Positions 10,479 to 19,053 of a stretch of 64,000 nucleotides of DNA are shown here, one piece after another. The DNA is from Fodinibius roseus. Its GTDB lineage: Bacteria > Bacteroidota > Rhodothermia > Balneolales > Balneolaceae. Position 1 is the first letter of the stretch, and each line of letters starts with the position of its first letter. The translations under genes and the position numbers were made by a program. The notes under the pieces are model-generated. The model had not been told where the DNA came from. It was given only the letters and a program-made list of their open reading frames with translations, and did not search any database. Location of the stretch: the NCBI RefSeq assembly GCF_900129315.1, contig NZ_FQUS01000006.1, positions 185,791-249,790 of the forward strand. Reading direction: 5' to 3'.

Positions 10479-11243
10479 ATGAAAGTATTAGGGATTGATA
10501 TTGGCAGCCACGGCCTCAGGGGATGTATTGTGGATACCGCCGAAGGCACTATCCTGTCGGACCGTGTCAGTACGCCCCCGCTGGAGGAGACCACGCCGCA
10601 TAAAATACTGGCCCGCATACACCAGGTGGTCAACAAAGAGTTCCGGTGGAAGGGACCGGTCGGCTGTGCCTTTCCCGCCCCCGTCAACCGCGGGATCGTG
10701 TTGTCATCCAGAGGGATTCACGAGTCCTGGGTCGATGCCAATGCAGAGCAGCTTTTTTCCGAAATCACGGATAATCCCGTTTCTGTTGTCAATGATACCG
10801 ATGCCACGGGACTTGCGGAGGTGCATTTCGGGGCCGGCCGGCACCAGGAGGGCCTGACCATCATACTTACGGTTGGTACCGGCATCGGTTCCTCGCTTTT
10901 CATGAATGGTCAGATGATTCCCAACACGGAACTGGGACGGATGGAAATCGACGGGATGACCGTCGAGCAGCGCGTCTCCAACCAGGTTCGCAGGGAGGAG
11001 GGGATTTCCAAAGAAAGCTGGGCCAACCGACTGCAGCCGGTTCTTGAACATTTTGAAAAGATCTTTCATCCCGATCTTTTTATTCTCGGGGGACAGCTGA
11101 GCCGGAGGTCAAAAAAAGTTTTCCCATTTATAAAGATTATGACCCCTTTCAAAGCGGCCGCCCTTCTGAATGACGCCGGCATCGTCGGTGCGGCCATGAC
11201 AGCAGCCCGCGCCCGTCAGCCCGAAAAAGAAAGACGGGGGTAG
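10479..11243 (+). CDS. ppgK: polyphosphate glucokinase-like ROK kinase
   Basis: Likely phosphorylates glucose using polyphosphate and/or ATP. It is 254 aa, the size of PpgK. The N-terminal phosphate loop is LGIDIGSHGLRGCIVD; the sugar-site region is SVVNDTDATGLAE; and GTGIGSSLFMNG followed by PNTELGRME matches the PPGK subgroup of ROK proteins better than ATP-only glucokinases. It begins 6 bp after secA with AGGAG just upstream, so the two genes are probably cotranscribed although functionally unrelated. Whether it uses polyphosphate is inferred from family resemblance only. Confidence 0.82.
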   Translation: MKVLGIDIGSHGLRGCIVDTAEGTILSDRVSTPPLEETTPHKILARIHQVVNKEFRWKGPVGCAFPAPVNRGIVLSSRGIHESWVDANAEQLFSEITDNPVSVVNDTDATGLAEVHFGAGRHQEGLTIILTVGTGIGSSLFMNGQMIPNTELGRMEIDGMTVEQRVSNQVRREEGISKESWANRLQPVLEHFEKIFHPDLFILGGQLSRRSKKVFPFIKIMTPFKAAALLNDAGIVGAAMTAARARQPEKERRG

Positions 11244-11289
11244 ACCGTGCCGGGGACGGCCTGAATCTGTCAGCAATCTTGTAGAGGGG

Positions 11290-11913
11290 TCAGCTGTCAT
11301 CGGGCTTTCTCACCACTACGTAAACGTCTCTGCCCGAACGCTGTTCTGAGCTAATGACCGTAAATCCCGCCTGCCGCAGCTCCCCGGCAACCGTTTCGGC
11401 CGTCACGCCATGGTGATCACCGGTGGCCCGGCCCTCCGGATCACCGCTTTCCCCGCCCCTCGGCGCAAAGTCTATCACCGCCAGTCGTCCCCCGGGCTTC
11501 AGCGCCTGCCACATGCTTTCGTTCATGGCGGCAGGATCCTTGAAATGATGATAGACCCGGCGCAGAAACAGGGCATTACAACACCCCTCCGGCAGGTTCG
11601 TCCGCGTCGGATGTCCCTCTAAAACCGTCACATTCGATACCGGTGCCGAATCCACCACCTCCCGGAGATACTCCACCGAATCCGCTCCCAGTTCCGTGCT
11701 GTAAACGCGTCCCTCGGAACCGACATGCTCGGCCAGGGCCAGGCTAATGCTGCCGTCGCCCGCGCCGATATCGGCCACAACCGACCCTTCGGAAAGTTTC
11801 AACACGTCAATCAGCCAGCTGACGTCCTCTTTCTCCTGCCCGCAGGCCATTGTCGTCCCCATTATGAGAATAAGAGCCGCAAAAAACCACGTCCGCATTA
11901 TTGTCTTTTTCAT
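11290..11913 (-). CDS. class I SAM-dependent methyltransferase with lipoprotein signal
   Basis: A 207-aa protein starting at the ATG at 11913 (MKKTIMRTW). It opens with a signal sequence ending in the lipobox GTTMAC, then carries a Rossmann methyltransferase fold. Motif I is VADIGAGDGSISLAL, an acidic residue follows in YSTELGAD, and PEGCCNALFLRRVYHHF and LKPGGRLAVIDFAPRG match UbiE/arsenite-type methyltransferases. An exported methyltransferase is odd because SAM is cytosolic; either the protein stays inside or the fold binds another ligand. It is convergent with the kinase gene. Substrate unknown. Confidence 0.8.
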   Translation of the reverse strand: MKKTIMRTWFFAALILIMGTTMACGQEKEDVSWLIDVLKLSEGSVVADIGAGDGSISLALAEHVGSEGRVYSTELGADSVEYLREVVDSAPVSNVTVLEGHPTRTNLPEGCCNALFLRRVYHHFKDPAAMNESMWQALKPGGRLAVIDFAPRGGESGDPEGRATGDHHGVTAETVAGELRQAGFTVISSEQRSGRDVYVVVRKPDDS

Positions 11914-11955
11914 AAGATACTCCATGTCGGGTTGATGTTCTGTGATATACCATAC

Positions 11956-12064
11956 GAAGACTTTTACAAAACGGTTTTTCTTGCCAAACTTATTGTGACT
12001 GGGATTTTAAAATCCCTCTGGTCTTGATCTTAACCAAAAATCTTTGTTTTGCAATGCCTTCTAT
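11956..12064 (-). repeat. dispersed GGCTTTG...CAAAGCC repeat, copy F (divergent, reverse orientation)
   Basis: About 109 bp between the methyltransferase and reductase genes. The left part ACTTTTACAAAACGGTTTTT resembles the reverse complement of the right end of the other copies, and the right part AATCTTTGTTTTGCAATGCC resembles the reverse complement of their left end. It is the most diverged copy; assignment rests on both ends being in the expected order and orientation. Confidence 0.5.
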
Positions 12065-12081
12065 GCGCCATCCCGTTTTCC

Positions 12082-12753
12082 TCACTCCTCAAAAACAAGG
12101 GCGTCCGGATCGGCGCCCAGCTCTCGGAGGTACTCTATTATCGCATCATTAAAAGCCATCGGTCCACAGACATAAAAAGGCTGATCAACATCATCGATCT
12201 GCTCTTCCAGGAACTCCTTGTCGATAAATCCGTCCAGGAATATATGCCGGTCCGTGGGCTCATCGGTTATAACATTGATGAAGTCGTCGCCGAGCATCGC
12301 CTCGAACTCCTCTTCCAGGATAATATCCTTGTCCGTCTTGTTGGAGAAAATAAGCTTGTTGCCCTCAATATCCTCCTCGCGGGCCAGCCGGCGCAAAATA
12401 GCAATAAACGGCGTTACCCCCGCCCCGCCGGCCAGGAAGACGCCGGGACCTTTATACTGGATCGTCCCCCACGGCTCCCTGATGATCAGCTGATCCCCGA
12501 CATTCAGGGTATCCAGCTCATTTGTCACTCCTTCATGGTCGTCATATATCTTAATGGTAAACTCCAGGTCGGGCTCCCCGTTGAGACTCGTAAACGTAAA
12601 GGGTCGTTTTTCATCCCGCCATTCCGGCTTGTCGATCGATACCTCCGTCGCCTGTCCCGGTATAAATTCAAAGCCGTCGGGCTTGTCGACCTTAAATTGT
12701 TTGACGTCATGCGTAATTTGCCGGATATCGCGAATCGTTACCTTGTAGCTCAT
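12082..12753 (-). CDS. flavodoxin/ferredoxin reductase-like FAD-NAD(P) oxidoreductase
   Basis: A 223-aa soluble FNR-fold enzyme. The FAD-binding barrel has EFIPGQATEVSIDKPEWRDE and KRPFTFTSL; the NAD(P) half has GPGVFLAGGAGVTPFIAILR and FYVCGPMAF. No iron-sulfur ferredoxin domain follows, so it needs a separate electron acceptor, not identifiable here. Single gene, flanked on both sides by copies of the dispersed repeat (F and A) in opposite orientations. Confidence 0.88.
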   Translation of the reverse strand: MSYKVTIRDIRQITHDVKQFKVDKPDGFEFIPGQATEVSIDKPEWRDEKRPFTFTSLNGEPDLEFTIKIYDDHEGVTNELDTLNVGDQLIIREPWGTIQYKGPGVFLAGGAGVTPFIAILRRLAREEDIEGNKLIFSNKTDKDIILEEEFEAMLGDDFINVITDEPTDRHIFLDGFIDKEFLEEQIDDVDQPFYVCGPMAFNDAIIEYLRELGADPDALVFEE

Positions 12754-12799
12754 AATACGTTCTCAATAATTTTATGGATGATCATTCATTAATATGATA

Positions 12800-12925
12800 A
12801 GAGGCCATTGAAGACCAGAATTTTTGTCCAAGGGGAAGATTGAAAACGCAGCATGCAACCATACGTAAGAATTTCAACCAGCCCAAAAAATGACACTGGA
12901 AAAAGCCGGTTTTACAATGTCCTCT
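12800..12925 (+). repeat. dispersed GGCTTTG...CAAAGCC repeat, copy A
   Basis: About 126 bp. The left end AAGAGGCCATTGAAGACCAG and right end CCGGTTTTACAATGTCCTCT are imperfectly complementary. The core GCAGCATGCAACCATACGTA, then AGAATTTCAACC, matches copy B. It lies in a 421-bp gap between the reductase and dienelactone hydrolase genes; the rest of that gap (12926-13174) shows no gene I can support. Confidence 0.7.
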
Positions 12926-13174
12926 GTAAATAATATCAGCTTAGCACGTTATAAAAATGTTTTTTGTCGTTGTTCCATTCAAAAAAGTAAAAAAAAGTTT
13001 TATCAAGATGGAATAGAGCCGCAAGCTCTTCCGGAATATAGTTCAATCCTGAATTAAGAAGCCTGATGACCGATAGAAAGCCGATCCGGGCGCGGCGCTG
13101 GATAACATTATTTTCGACCGTGAGTAGACCAGGAAGTAATATCCTACTTTGCACTGGGCCCGATTTTGTGGCAC

Positions 13175-14026
13175 CTACTTCAAATATTCCGCCAGAAAAT
13201 CCACCGTTTTCTGCCAGGCGTCCTCGGCAGCTTCCGCGTTGTAGCGGGTGCCCGACGGGTTGGCAAAGGCGTGGCCGGCCCCCTCATAAATATGGATGTC
13301 GTTGGTGACACCCGCTTCCTCAAGCGCCCCCTCAAAGGTTTTTACCTCTTCCGGCGGGATACCGTTATCTTCGGCGCCGAAGATCCCCAGCACCGGCATA
13401 TCGAGGGTGGACAACTCCCCGGCATCCGTGACCAGCCGGCCGTAATAGATGACCGTCGCATCAATGGCCTCCGGCATCGCCAGCGCTGTCTGCAGCGACC
13501 ATCCGCCGCCAAAGCACCAGCCGATGGTCCCGACCTTCTCAGCTCCCTGCTGCCCGGTGAGATAGCGGTAGGCCTGATCCAGGTTATCGAGCGCTTCATC
13601 CTCATTGACCGAGCGGGCATAGGTGCCGGCGCTGTCGGGCGACTCGGCCACTTTTCCTTTATACAGATCTACCGCCAGGGCCGTGTATCCCTCCCCGGCC
13701 AGCTTGTCGGTCATCATCCGGATATTGTCATTCAGTCCCCACCACTCGTGGATCACGATCAGGGCGGGACCGCCTTCCGCGGCTCCGTCCGGCGTGGACA
13801 GGTATCCGGTGATCTCCTTTCCATTGACTGTGGCATACGGTACCTCTTCGCCCGACACCGCTATCCTGTCCGGATTCTCCGACTGGGTTGCGGCATTGGC
13901 GACCGGACGGTCGCCTTCATGTTCTTTGTCCATGCGGTCGATGTACTCATCACTCTCCCCTGAGCTGCAGGCCATAGCCAACAGCACCAGACTAATGGCC
14001 CAGCAAAGCATCCAAATTTTTTCCAT
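13175..14026 (-). CDS. dienelactone hydrolase family lipoprotein
   Basis: An alpha/beta hydrolase of 283 aa with an N-terminal lipobox (LLAMACSSG), so probably anchored in the envelope. Family marks are IVIHEWWGLNDNIRMMTDKL, the cysteine nucleophile elbow GTIGWCFGGGWS, the acid region GIFGAEDNGIPPEE, and the histidine in YEGAGHAFANP. Together they give a Cys-Asp-His triad. The linker after the lipobox is acidic and charged. Natural substrate unknown; the class hydrolyses lactones and esters. Confidence 0.88.
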   Translation of the reverse strand: MEKIWMLCWAISLVLLAMACSSGESDEYIDRMDKEHEGDRPVANAATQSENPDRIAVSGEEVPYATVNGKEITGYLSTPDGAAEGGPALIVIHEWWGLNDNIRMMTDKLAGEGYTALAVDLYKGKVAESPDSAGTYARSVNEDEALDNLDQAYRYLTGQQGAEKVGTIGWCFGGGWSLQTALAMPEAIDATVIYYGRLVTDAGELSTLDMPVLGIFGAEDNGIPPEEVKTFEGALEEAGVTNDIHIYEGAGHAFANPSGTRYNAEAAEDAWQKTVDFLAEYLK

Positions 14027-14343
14027 AATCCCGTGATTAATTGCGGTTGATTCTTCAATGTATAAAATATTGGGGAGAAAGTTATATCACAATCTTGAGC
14101 CCTTTTTACGGGATTTTACGTATATATGAGTGGCTATTGGGAATCGGGGTACAGTCACCGGTATGATCTCTTCTCCGCTGGTACCGGAAGGGAGAGAGAT
14201 CCTTATTTATTTGAGTTACGCATATATATAAGGGGAGAAAAGATGAAAGTACCGTTCCCCCCTCAGGCAGAAAGGAGCGGCCGGACCATTAGCTAAGTAT
14301 CAGCACCCTAAACAAATCATCACTATTAATATAACTTTACGGT
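14027..14343. other. 317-bp gene-free stretch with two related AT-rich boxes
   Basis: Divergent spacer between the dienelactone hydrolase and the 337-aa membrane protein gene. Two similar boxes, TTACGTATATATGAG (about 14115) and TTACGCATATATATAAG (about 14216), lie roughly 100 bp apart. They may be promoter elements or operators for the plus-strand gene. No gene seen. Confidence 0.35.
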
Positions 14344-15357
14344 ATGGACTTTGATTTTAAAAAAGCGGAACAGGCCCTGGATAACTTATCTTTTTCCGAC
14401 CGGCTGAAATCAGTCGGGCATCTCATTAAATACACGTTTACCATTATCGGGGAGGATGAGGATATCATCAAGCCCTGGATCCGCATGCTGCTCTATAACC
14501 TCGTGATGGTCAGCGGACTGTTCTACGCCTGGCTGGGCTGGTGGTATGATCTCCCGCTTGAGGGGTGGGGACTCTTTGTCGCGATCGTCCTCTTCATCTA
14601 CAAGTATTTTTATTACAACAAGCAGGAGATGCGGATGAGCCACATCGTCTACGAAACCATCATCGGCAACGATCCCTCCTACCAATCAGCCGTGGCGGCC
14701 TGTAAGCCGATACAGTCGCAGATCCGGAAAATCGCCTGGCTGGATATCGGCATGGCCTTCATTAATAAAGCCAAAAAGACGGGCGGGGGATTCCTGATGA
14801 CGCTCATCCGGTTTTTCATTGCCGGGATTGAAGAGGTCTGGGACCTGGTCAACCACTACCTGCTGCCCTCCGTGGCCGTCGACCGGCTGGACATCAAACC
14901 GGCCGTCAAAAAGATGAAAAAGCTAAAAAGCCAGGTCCCCGAATCGCTGGTCGGGGTCTTCGGCATCGACTTCCTGGGCAGCGTGACGCGGCAGATCGTG
15001 GTACCGATTTATATCGGGTTGGCTATTATATCGGTTGGCCTGGGCGTATGGCTGTCCGGTTCCCTGCCCTCCACCGAAATCCAGGGTTCTGAGGTTCCCA
15101 CCGACTACTGGTTTACCACCCTGCAGTTCAGCTGGGTGCCCGTGATTATCGCCCTGTGGATCGGTAAGCTGATCAGCAGTCTCGTTGCCCGAACCGTGAC
15201 CGGGGTCAAGGTAATCTACTTCACCATCTTCTATACCAAGATCACCCACCCGGATCGTATTATGGGGAAGCTGCAGGACGACCTGGTCGATTACCTCAAA
15301 CTGAAGGAAGTGGACGAGGTTAAAGACCTGGACAAGCAGGGGACGGAGGAGGAGTAA
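14344..15357 (+). CDS. membrane protein of unknown function
   Basis: A 337-aa protein I do not recognise. An amphipathic N-terminus (DFDFKKAEQALDNLSFSDRL) is followed by hydrophobic segments at about 46-66, 75-92, 155-170, 220-240 and 258-285. The C-terminus is strongly charged and lysine/acid-rich (VDEVKDLDKQGTEEE). The middle holds a basic stretch DIKPAVKKMKKLKSQV. No signal peptide is seen. The gene stands alone; the sequence suggests a structural or channel-like membrane protein rather than an enzyme. Confidence 0.75.
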   Translation: MDFDFKKAEQALDNLSFSDRLKSVGHLIKYTFTIIGEDEDIIKPWIRMLLYNLVMVSGLFYAWLGWWYDLPLEGWGLFVAIVLFIYKYFYYNKQEMRMSHIVYETIIGNDPSYQSAVAACKPIQSQIRKIAWLDIGMAFINKAKKTGGGFLMTLIRFFIAGIEEVWDLVNHYLLPSVAVDRLDIKPAVKKMKKLKSQVPESLVGVFGIDFLGSVTRQIVVPIYIGLAIISVGLGVWLSGSLPSTEIQGSEVPTDYWFTTLQFSWVPVIIALWIGKLISSLVARTVTGVKVIYFTIFYTKITHPDRIMGKLQDDLVDYLKLKEVDEVKDLDKQGTEEE

Positions 15358-15556
15358 GCCCGCCTCCGCATCCAGCTCAAAGGTGTCAAGGGTCAGGACT
15401 ATTCAGCACTGGGGAATACTGTTGATCCTCAAAAAAGAGAACCGCCCCGCGAAAAGCAACGCTTTAACTCATGAATGTAACACACTGATATCGCTTGTGG
15501 CAAGGGGCGCAATATGATCAAAATAGCCAATAGGCTCACTGGTCAATAGGCCCCAT

Positions 15557-16720
15557 TTACTCATCCGGCACCAGGCGCTGGATGCCGTTGCCCTCGGTGG
15601 CTACATAGATATAACCATCGGGACCCTGCCGGACATCGCGCACCCGCCCGATATCCTCAAACAGGATCTCCTCTCCTGTAATGACACCGCCCTCTACACG
15701 GCACAACACGAGGTAGCTGAACTTCAGGGAACCCACCAGGAGATCGCCCTGCCAGCCGGGATAGGTATCGCTGGTTACAAACGCCATGCCCGAAGGAGCA
15801 ATGGAAGGAACCCAGTACCACTCGGGCTGCTCCATACCCGCCCGGGCCGTATCCTCCGTAAAAGAAGTGCTGTCATAGTTGATACCGAAACTGATCTCCG
15901 GCCACCCGTAATTTTTAGCCGGCTCAATACGATTCACCTCATCGCCGCCGCGGGGACCGTGCTCGTGGGTCCATATGCTACCGGTCCCGGGCTGCCGGTC
16001 CATTCCCTGCGGGTTGCGGTGCCCGTAGGAGTAGATCGCCTCTTTGGCATTTTCCTCGCCCACAAAGGGATTGTCATCCGGCACCGTCCCGTCATCGTGC
16101 AGGCGATAGATCTTGCCGCCGTCTCTGGTAATATCCTGGGGATTTTCGTCGCGATTGCCCCGGTCGCCCACGCTAAAATAGACGTATCCTTCCTCATCAA
16201 AGCTGATGCGGCTGCCGAAATGCTGGCCCTTTTCCGTATTCGGCTCCGCCTTGTACAGCACCTCCTTGTTCACCAGGCTGCTGCGATCCTCACTCAGCTG
16301 TGCGCGCAGGAGGGACGTATTTGCTCCTTCTCCCGGCCCTTCCATGCTGGAGTAGGTGATATAGATCCACCCGTTTTCCCCGTACTCCGGGTGCACCGCA
16401 ATGTCCAGCAATCCTCCCTGCCCGTTGGCCCAGACTTCCGGCACGCCTTCCAGCGACGCCTCCGATCGCTGCCCGTCGCTGACCAGATAGATCTCCCCCT
16501 CGCGGTTGGTCACCAGCATCGTCCCGTTCGGAAGCCACGTCATGCCCCACGGCAGCGGGATATCATCCCCGCTGACGATCGTTTCCGTCGTGTATTCCCG
16601 GGGCGTTTCGAGTGCCGCTTCGCCCTGCCCCTGTTTTTCCGCCTCTTCTGAAGCACCGCCACACCCCGCCAACAGCAGAAATAAAAAATAGATAACCGGT
16701 TTATTCATCATCGTGTTCAT
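15557..16720 (-). CDS. PQQ-dependent sugar dehydrogenase family lipoprotein
   Basis: Soluble six-bladed beta-propeller related to glucose/sorbosone dehydrogenases. The start is placed at 16720 (MNTMMNKPVIY), giving about 387 aa with lipobox LLLAGCGG; the frame is open 12 codons upstream. Propeller marks are PWGMTWLPNGTMLVTNREG, GGLLDIAVHPEYGENGW, GSRISFDEEGYVYFSVGDRG and SYGHRNPQGM with EHGPRGGDE, where the family places sugar and PQQ ligands. No PQQ synthesis genes are in the window. Actual substrate unknown. Confidence 0.88.
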   Translation of the reverse strand: MNTMMNKPVIYFLFLLLAGCGGASEEAEKQGQGEAALETPREYTTETIVSGDDIPLPWGMTWLPNGTMLVTNREGEIYLVSDGQRSEASLEGVPEVWANGQGGLLDIAVHPEYGENGWIYITYSSMEGPGEGANTSLLRAQLSEDRSSLVNKEVLYKAEPNTEKGQHFGSRISFDEEGYVYFSVGDRGNRDENPQDITRDGGKIYRLHDDGTVPDDNPFVGEENAKEAIYSYGHRNPQGMDRQPGTGSIWTHEHGPRGGDEVNRIEPAKNYGWPEISFGINYDSTSFTEDTARAGMEQPEWYWVPSIAPSGMAFVTSDTYPGWQGDLLVGSLKFSYLVLCRVEGGVITGEEILFEDIGRVRDVRQGPDGYIYVATEGNGIQRLVPDE

Positions 16721-17131
16721 TATGCAATACCTGATTTTATAATTAGCCCTAAACATTTATGAGCGCTAATATGCGGTTTTTATCGTATGGTTGCCAATTA
16801 TTTATGTTATTTATGCGGGGGCCGTAAATACTGATGGGCCCGGCTGGAGACTAATAGCGTCCCTCGACATTTTATATTTATATTGGCACTTACATTTTGG
16901 CAAAAGCTGCTTATTTCCCGGAATTAAATAAGTTTTTAAGCCTGAAAGCTTGTAATTTACCGTTTGAAGCGAGATATTTACGGCCTTTGCGTTCGCAACC
17001 CGGTAGCATTGTTACAGGGACCCAGGAGGATCTTGAATCAGCACATTGCTGCCGACCGGCTACCCTGAAAACATTATCGGGACGGATGCTTTGATACGAG
17101 ATGGATAAATATCACATTGTTATTGTTTCCT
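16721..17131. other. 411-bp spacer upstream of tRNA-Arg
   Basis: Holds the promoters of the dehydrogenase (minus) and the tRNA (plus). A 65-codon open frame at 16897-17094 has no recognisable content and I do not call it. No other structure seen. Confidence 0.4.
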
Positions 17132-17205
17132 GCGCCCGTAGCTCAACTGGATAGAGCGTCTGACTTCGGATCAGAAGGCTGAGGGTTCGAATCCTTCCGG
17201 GCGTA
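17132..17205 (+). tRNA. tRNA-Arg (anticodon TCG)
   Basis: Full cloverleaf: acceptor GCGCCCG pairs with CGGGCGT (first pair G-U). The D-arm is GCTC...GAGC, the anticodon stem TCTGA/TCAGA encloses the loop CTTCGGA with anticodon TCG, and the T-arm contains GGTTCGAATCC. Discriminator A at 17205; CCA not encoded. It borders the accessory island and is a classic kind of integration target. Confidence 0.96.
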
Positions 17206-17216
17206 CTTTCTATAAG

Positions 17217-17250
17217 CCCTTATCTGTCATACAGATAGGGGATTTTTTAT
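17217..17250 (+). terminator. Rho-independent terminator of tRNA-Arg
   Basis: Stem CCCTTATCTGT / ACAGATAGGGG (one G-U pair) with a 3-nt loop, followed by ATTTTTTATTTT, 12 bp after the tRNA. Confidence 0.88.
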
Positions 17251-17272
17251 TTTGGTGAATAGCCTCTCTTTT

Positions 17273-17297
17273 GGTAGTATCCCATTTAGTGTGTCTG
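17273..17297 (+). repeat. IS256-type left terminal inverted repeat
   Basis: 25 bp containing GTAGTATCCCA and AGTGTGTCTG; pairs with 18581-18605 with about five mismatches. Confidence 0.8.
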
Positions 17298-17339
17298 GGG
17301 CTCCTTGCAATAGATTAGGAAGCTAATACAATTCTGGTA

Positions 17340-18500
17340 CTATTTCATCTGTAAATAGTCCTCTGGAAATAGCTTTTTGTCGTAGTTCATTTTAGGGAGC
17401 CTTCGGACAAAGGCTTTTTTATTCATGGCCACATTACCCAGCAGCACAATAACCGACTGGTCCCCCGGTATGCTGGCTGAGTCCGCAAGACTCTGCGGAA
17501 GTCTCTGTTAAGCCGCTCAATCCAATTGGTTGTATAGATCATTGAGCGAATCCGGTAATCAAACTGCAGGTAGGTAAAGCCGTTGCGATAGCTCTGATCA
17601 CCCCTTAGTTTCTTGAAGGATCGATAGCGATGGCCCCATTTCTCACACATCGCCAGCCATCGTTTCCATCCGGCCCGGGGGGTTATCTTCGGGAGCATCG
17701 GTGCGGAATACCTGTCTCAGATCCTCGGCCAACTCCGGTTTATCGCCCGCTCGTACCCGGGCCAGCAGGTTCCGTTTAATGTGGGTGGTACATCGCTGCA
17801 GAGGCGTGCCGCTAAAGCTGGCAGACAGAGCGGATTCTAGTCCCATAATACCATCCGCTACCACCAAGCCTATCTTTCGGGCGCCCCGCTGACGAAGCAC
17901 CTGCAGCTGTAGCTTCCATCCTGTGGCGCTCTCGCTGGGCATATGAGCGATTTCCAGCACCTCCCGACGTCGCTCGGGGGTCAGCCAGAATCACGTAGAA
18001 GGCTTCCATGGCTACGCTCTGCCGGCGTACCTTCACGTGAATGGCATCACCGGGTAATACGTCTCCAGGGGTCGCTCCAACCACTCCGATACCTCCTGGC
18101 GCATCCAGCGGGTCCCCCGGGAGACCGATGAGGGGCTGTAGTGGCGCCCGTAGAGCTCCTCGAAGACCTGGCCAACCTGCGCCTGGGTCAGCCCTTGTCC
18201 GTACAGGGCGCTGACCATCCGATCAGTTTCCTCCTGCTGGGCCCGAAGCAGCGCCAGAACCTTTGGATAGAAGTTTCCATTGCGGTCTCGAGGGATGCGC
18301 AGCTCCGGGAGTTTGCCTTTGCCGTAAACCCGCCCGGGTCGGAACCCATTGGCTTTGTTGCCGGTCTGCCCGTTTAAATGCTCACTTCGTTCAGCTTTCA
18401 TCAAAGCGTTAAGGGTCATTTCCAAGACCTCATTAAGTCCGTTTTCTTGTTTTAGGTGGTTGCCAATAAGCGTGCGTAGTTGCAGATTACTAATCTTCAT
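17340..18500 (-). pseudogene. IS256-family transposase, about four frameshifts
   Basis: Reading across frames reconstructs a protein of about 386 residues, the family's usual length. The start is MKISNLQLRT at 18500. The N-terminal helical part is in one frame (18033-18500), then the first catalytic Asp in GDAIHVKVRRQSV. The second Asp is in GLVVADGIMGLESAL and the Glu region is IYTTNWIERLNRDFRR. The tail VIVLLGNVAMNKKAFVRRLP ends at 17340. Frame changes fall near 18055, 17976-17980 (a G5 run), 17675-17690 (C/G run) and about 17465 (another G/C run). Each is an apparent single-base event. Three lie in homopolymers, so assembly error is an alternative to true decay. Confidence 0.88.
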
Positions 18501-18580
18501 GGGGCCTTCTTGTGTCTGGGTTCTTGGTTTAGTTTTGACGCTTCCAAACCTACACAAGGAGGCTTTCTTTTTCTACACTA

Positions 18581-18605
18581 CAGACACACTTTTTGGGACA
18601 CTATC
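18581..18605 (-). repeat. IS256-type right terminal inverted repeat
   Basis: Contains CAGACACACT and GGGACACTATC, the complement of the left end. Confidence 0.8.
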
Positions 18606-18678
18606 GGACTAATACCGATATACTATTATGTATCAGTTAATCTGATATCAATGTTTTCTTTCGTTATCAAATTAATAT

Positions 18679-18713
18679 TAAAAAAGCCCCCTACCAGTTA
18701 AGATAGGAGGCTT
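18679..18713 (-). terminator. Rho-independent terminator (minus strand)
   Basis: On the minus strand AAGCCTCCTA pairs with TAGGGGGCTT (one G-U pair) around a loop, followed by TTTTTTAATATT. It would end the transcript of the DUF6064/CPBP-like pair and the remnant below it. Confidence 0.8.
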
Positions 18714-18798
18714 CTACCGTGTGGTTGCCTTGGTCGGCTATTCTGTGTAAAGAGGGATTAAAATTTGTGTGATTGGCTTCGTTCGTACAGTTCACCAA

Positions 18799-19053
18799 TT
18801 ACAAAATCCTGTAGCTCAAGAGCGATGCCAGGGCCTGTTTATCATTGGTGTGTGGATACATGATATAGTCAACAATATCTCTTACGGCATCAAAATACTG
18901 TCGCAGGTATTCCCCTCTTACATGATACATTGCACCTTCAACGCTTAAACCTTGCCTGCCTGAAGAATTGTCAATGACCTTTATGTAAAGTATCTCGTTA
19001 TCACAAAGGTATTGAGAAATGCGTTCTTTGTAATCCTCATAAACACTTGTTTC
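18799..19053 (-). pseudogene. start-less coding remnant
   Basis: About 84 open codons with good coding character (ending in MYPHTNDKQALASLLSYRIL) directly behind the CPBP-like gene. An in-frame TAA precedes it and there is no start in the first 45 codons. It looks like the 3' part of a gene whose 5' end was replaced. Family not recognised. Confidence 0.5.

Larger units (their letters stand above)
17273..18605 (-). mobile_element. IS256-family insertion sequence, decayed
   Basis: A 1333-bp element bounded by 25-bp imperfect inverted repeats and containing one IS256-type transposase reading frame on the minus strand, now broken. I could not find the 8-9-bp target duplication expected for the family. 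It lies 22 bp past the tRNA-Arg terminator and marks the left edge of the AT-richer island. Confidence 0.85.

Noticed and set aside
12049..12792. 247-codon plus-strand frame
   Set aside because: Antisense to the FNR gene, no domain features.
12936..13154. 72-codon minus-strand frame
   Set aside because: No family, no ribosome site, starts without ATG support in an AT-rich gap.
17264..18615. Target-site duplication of the IS256 element
   Set aside because: Sequences just outside the two inverted repeats share no 8-9-bp match.
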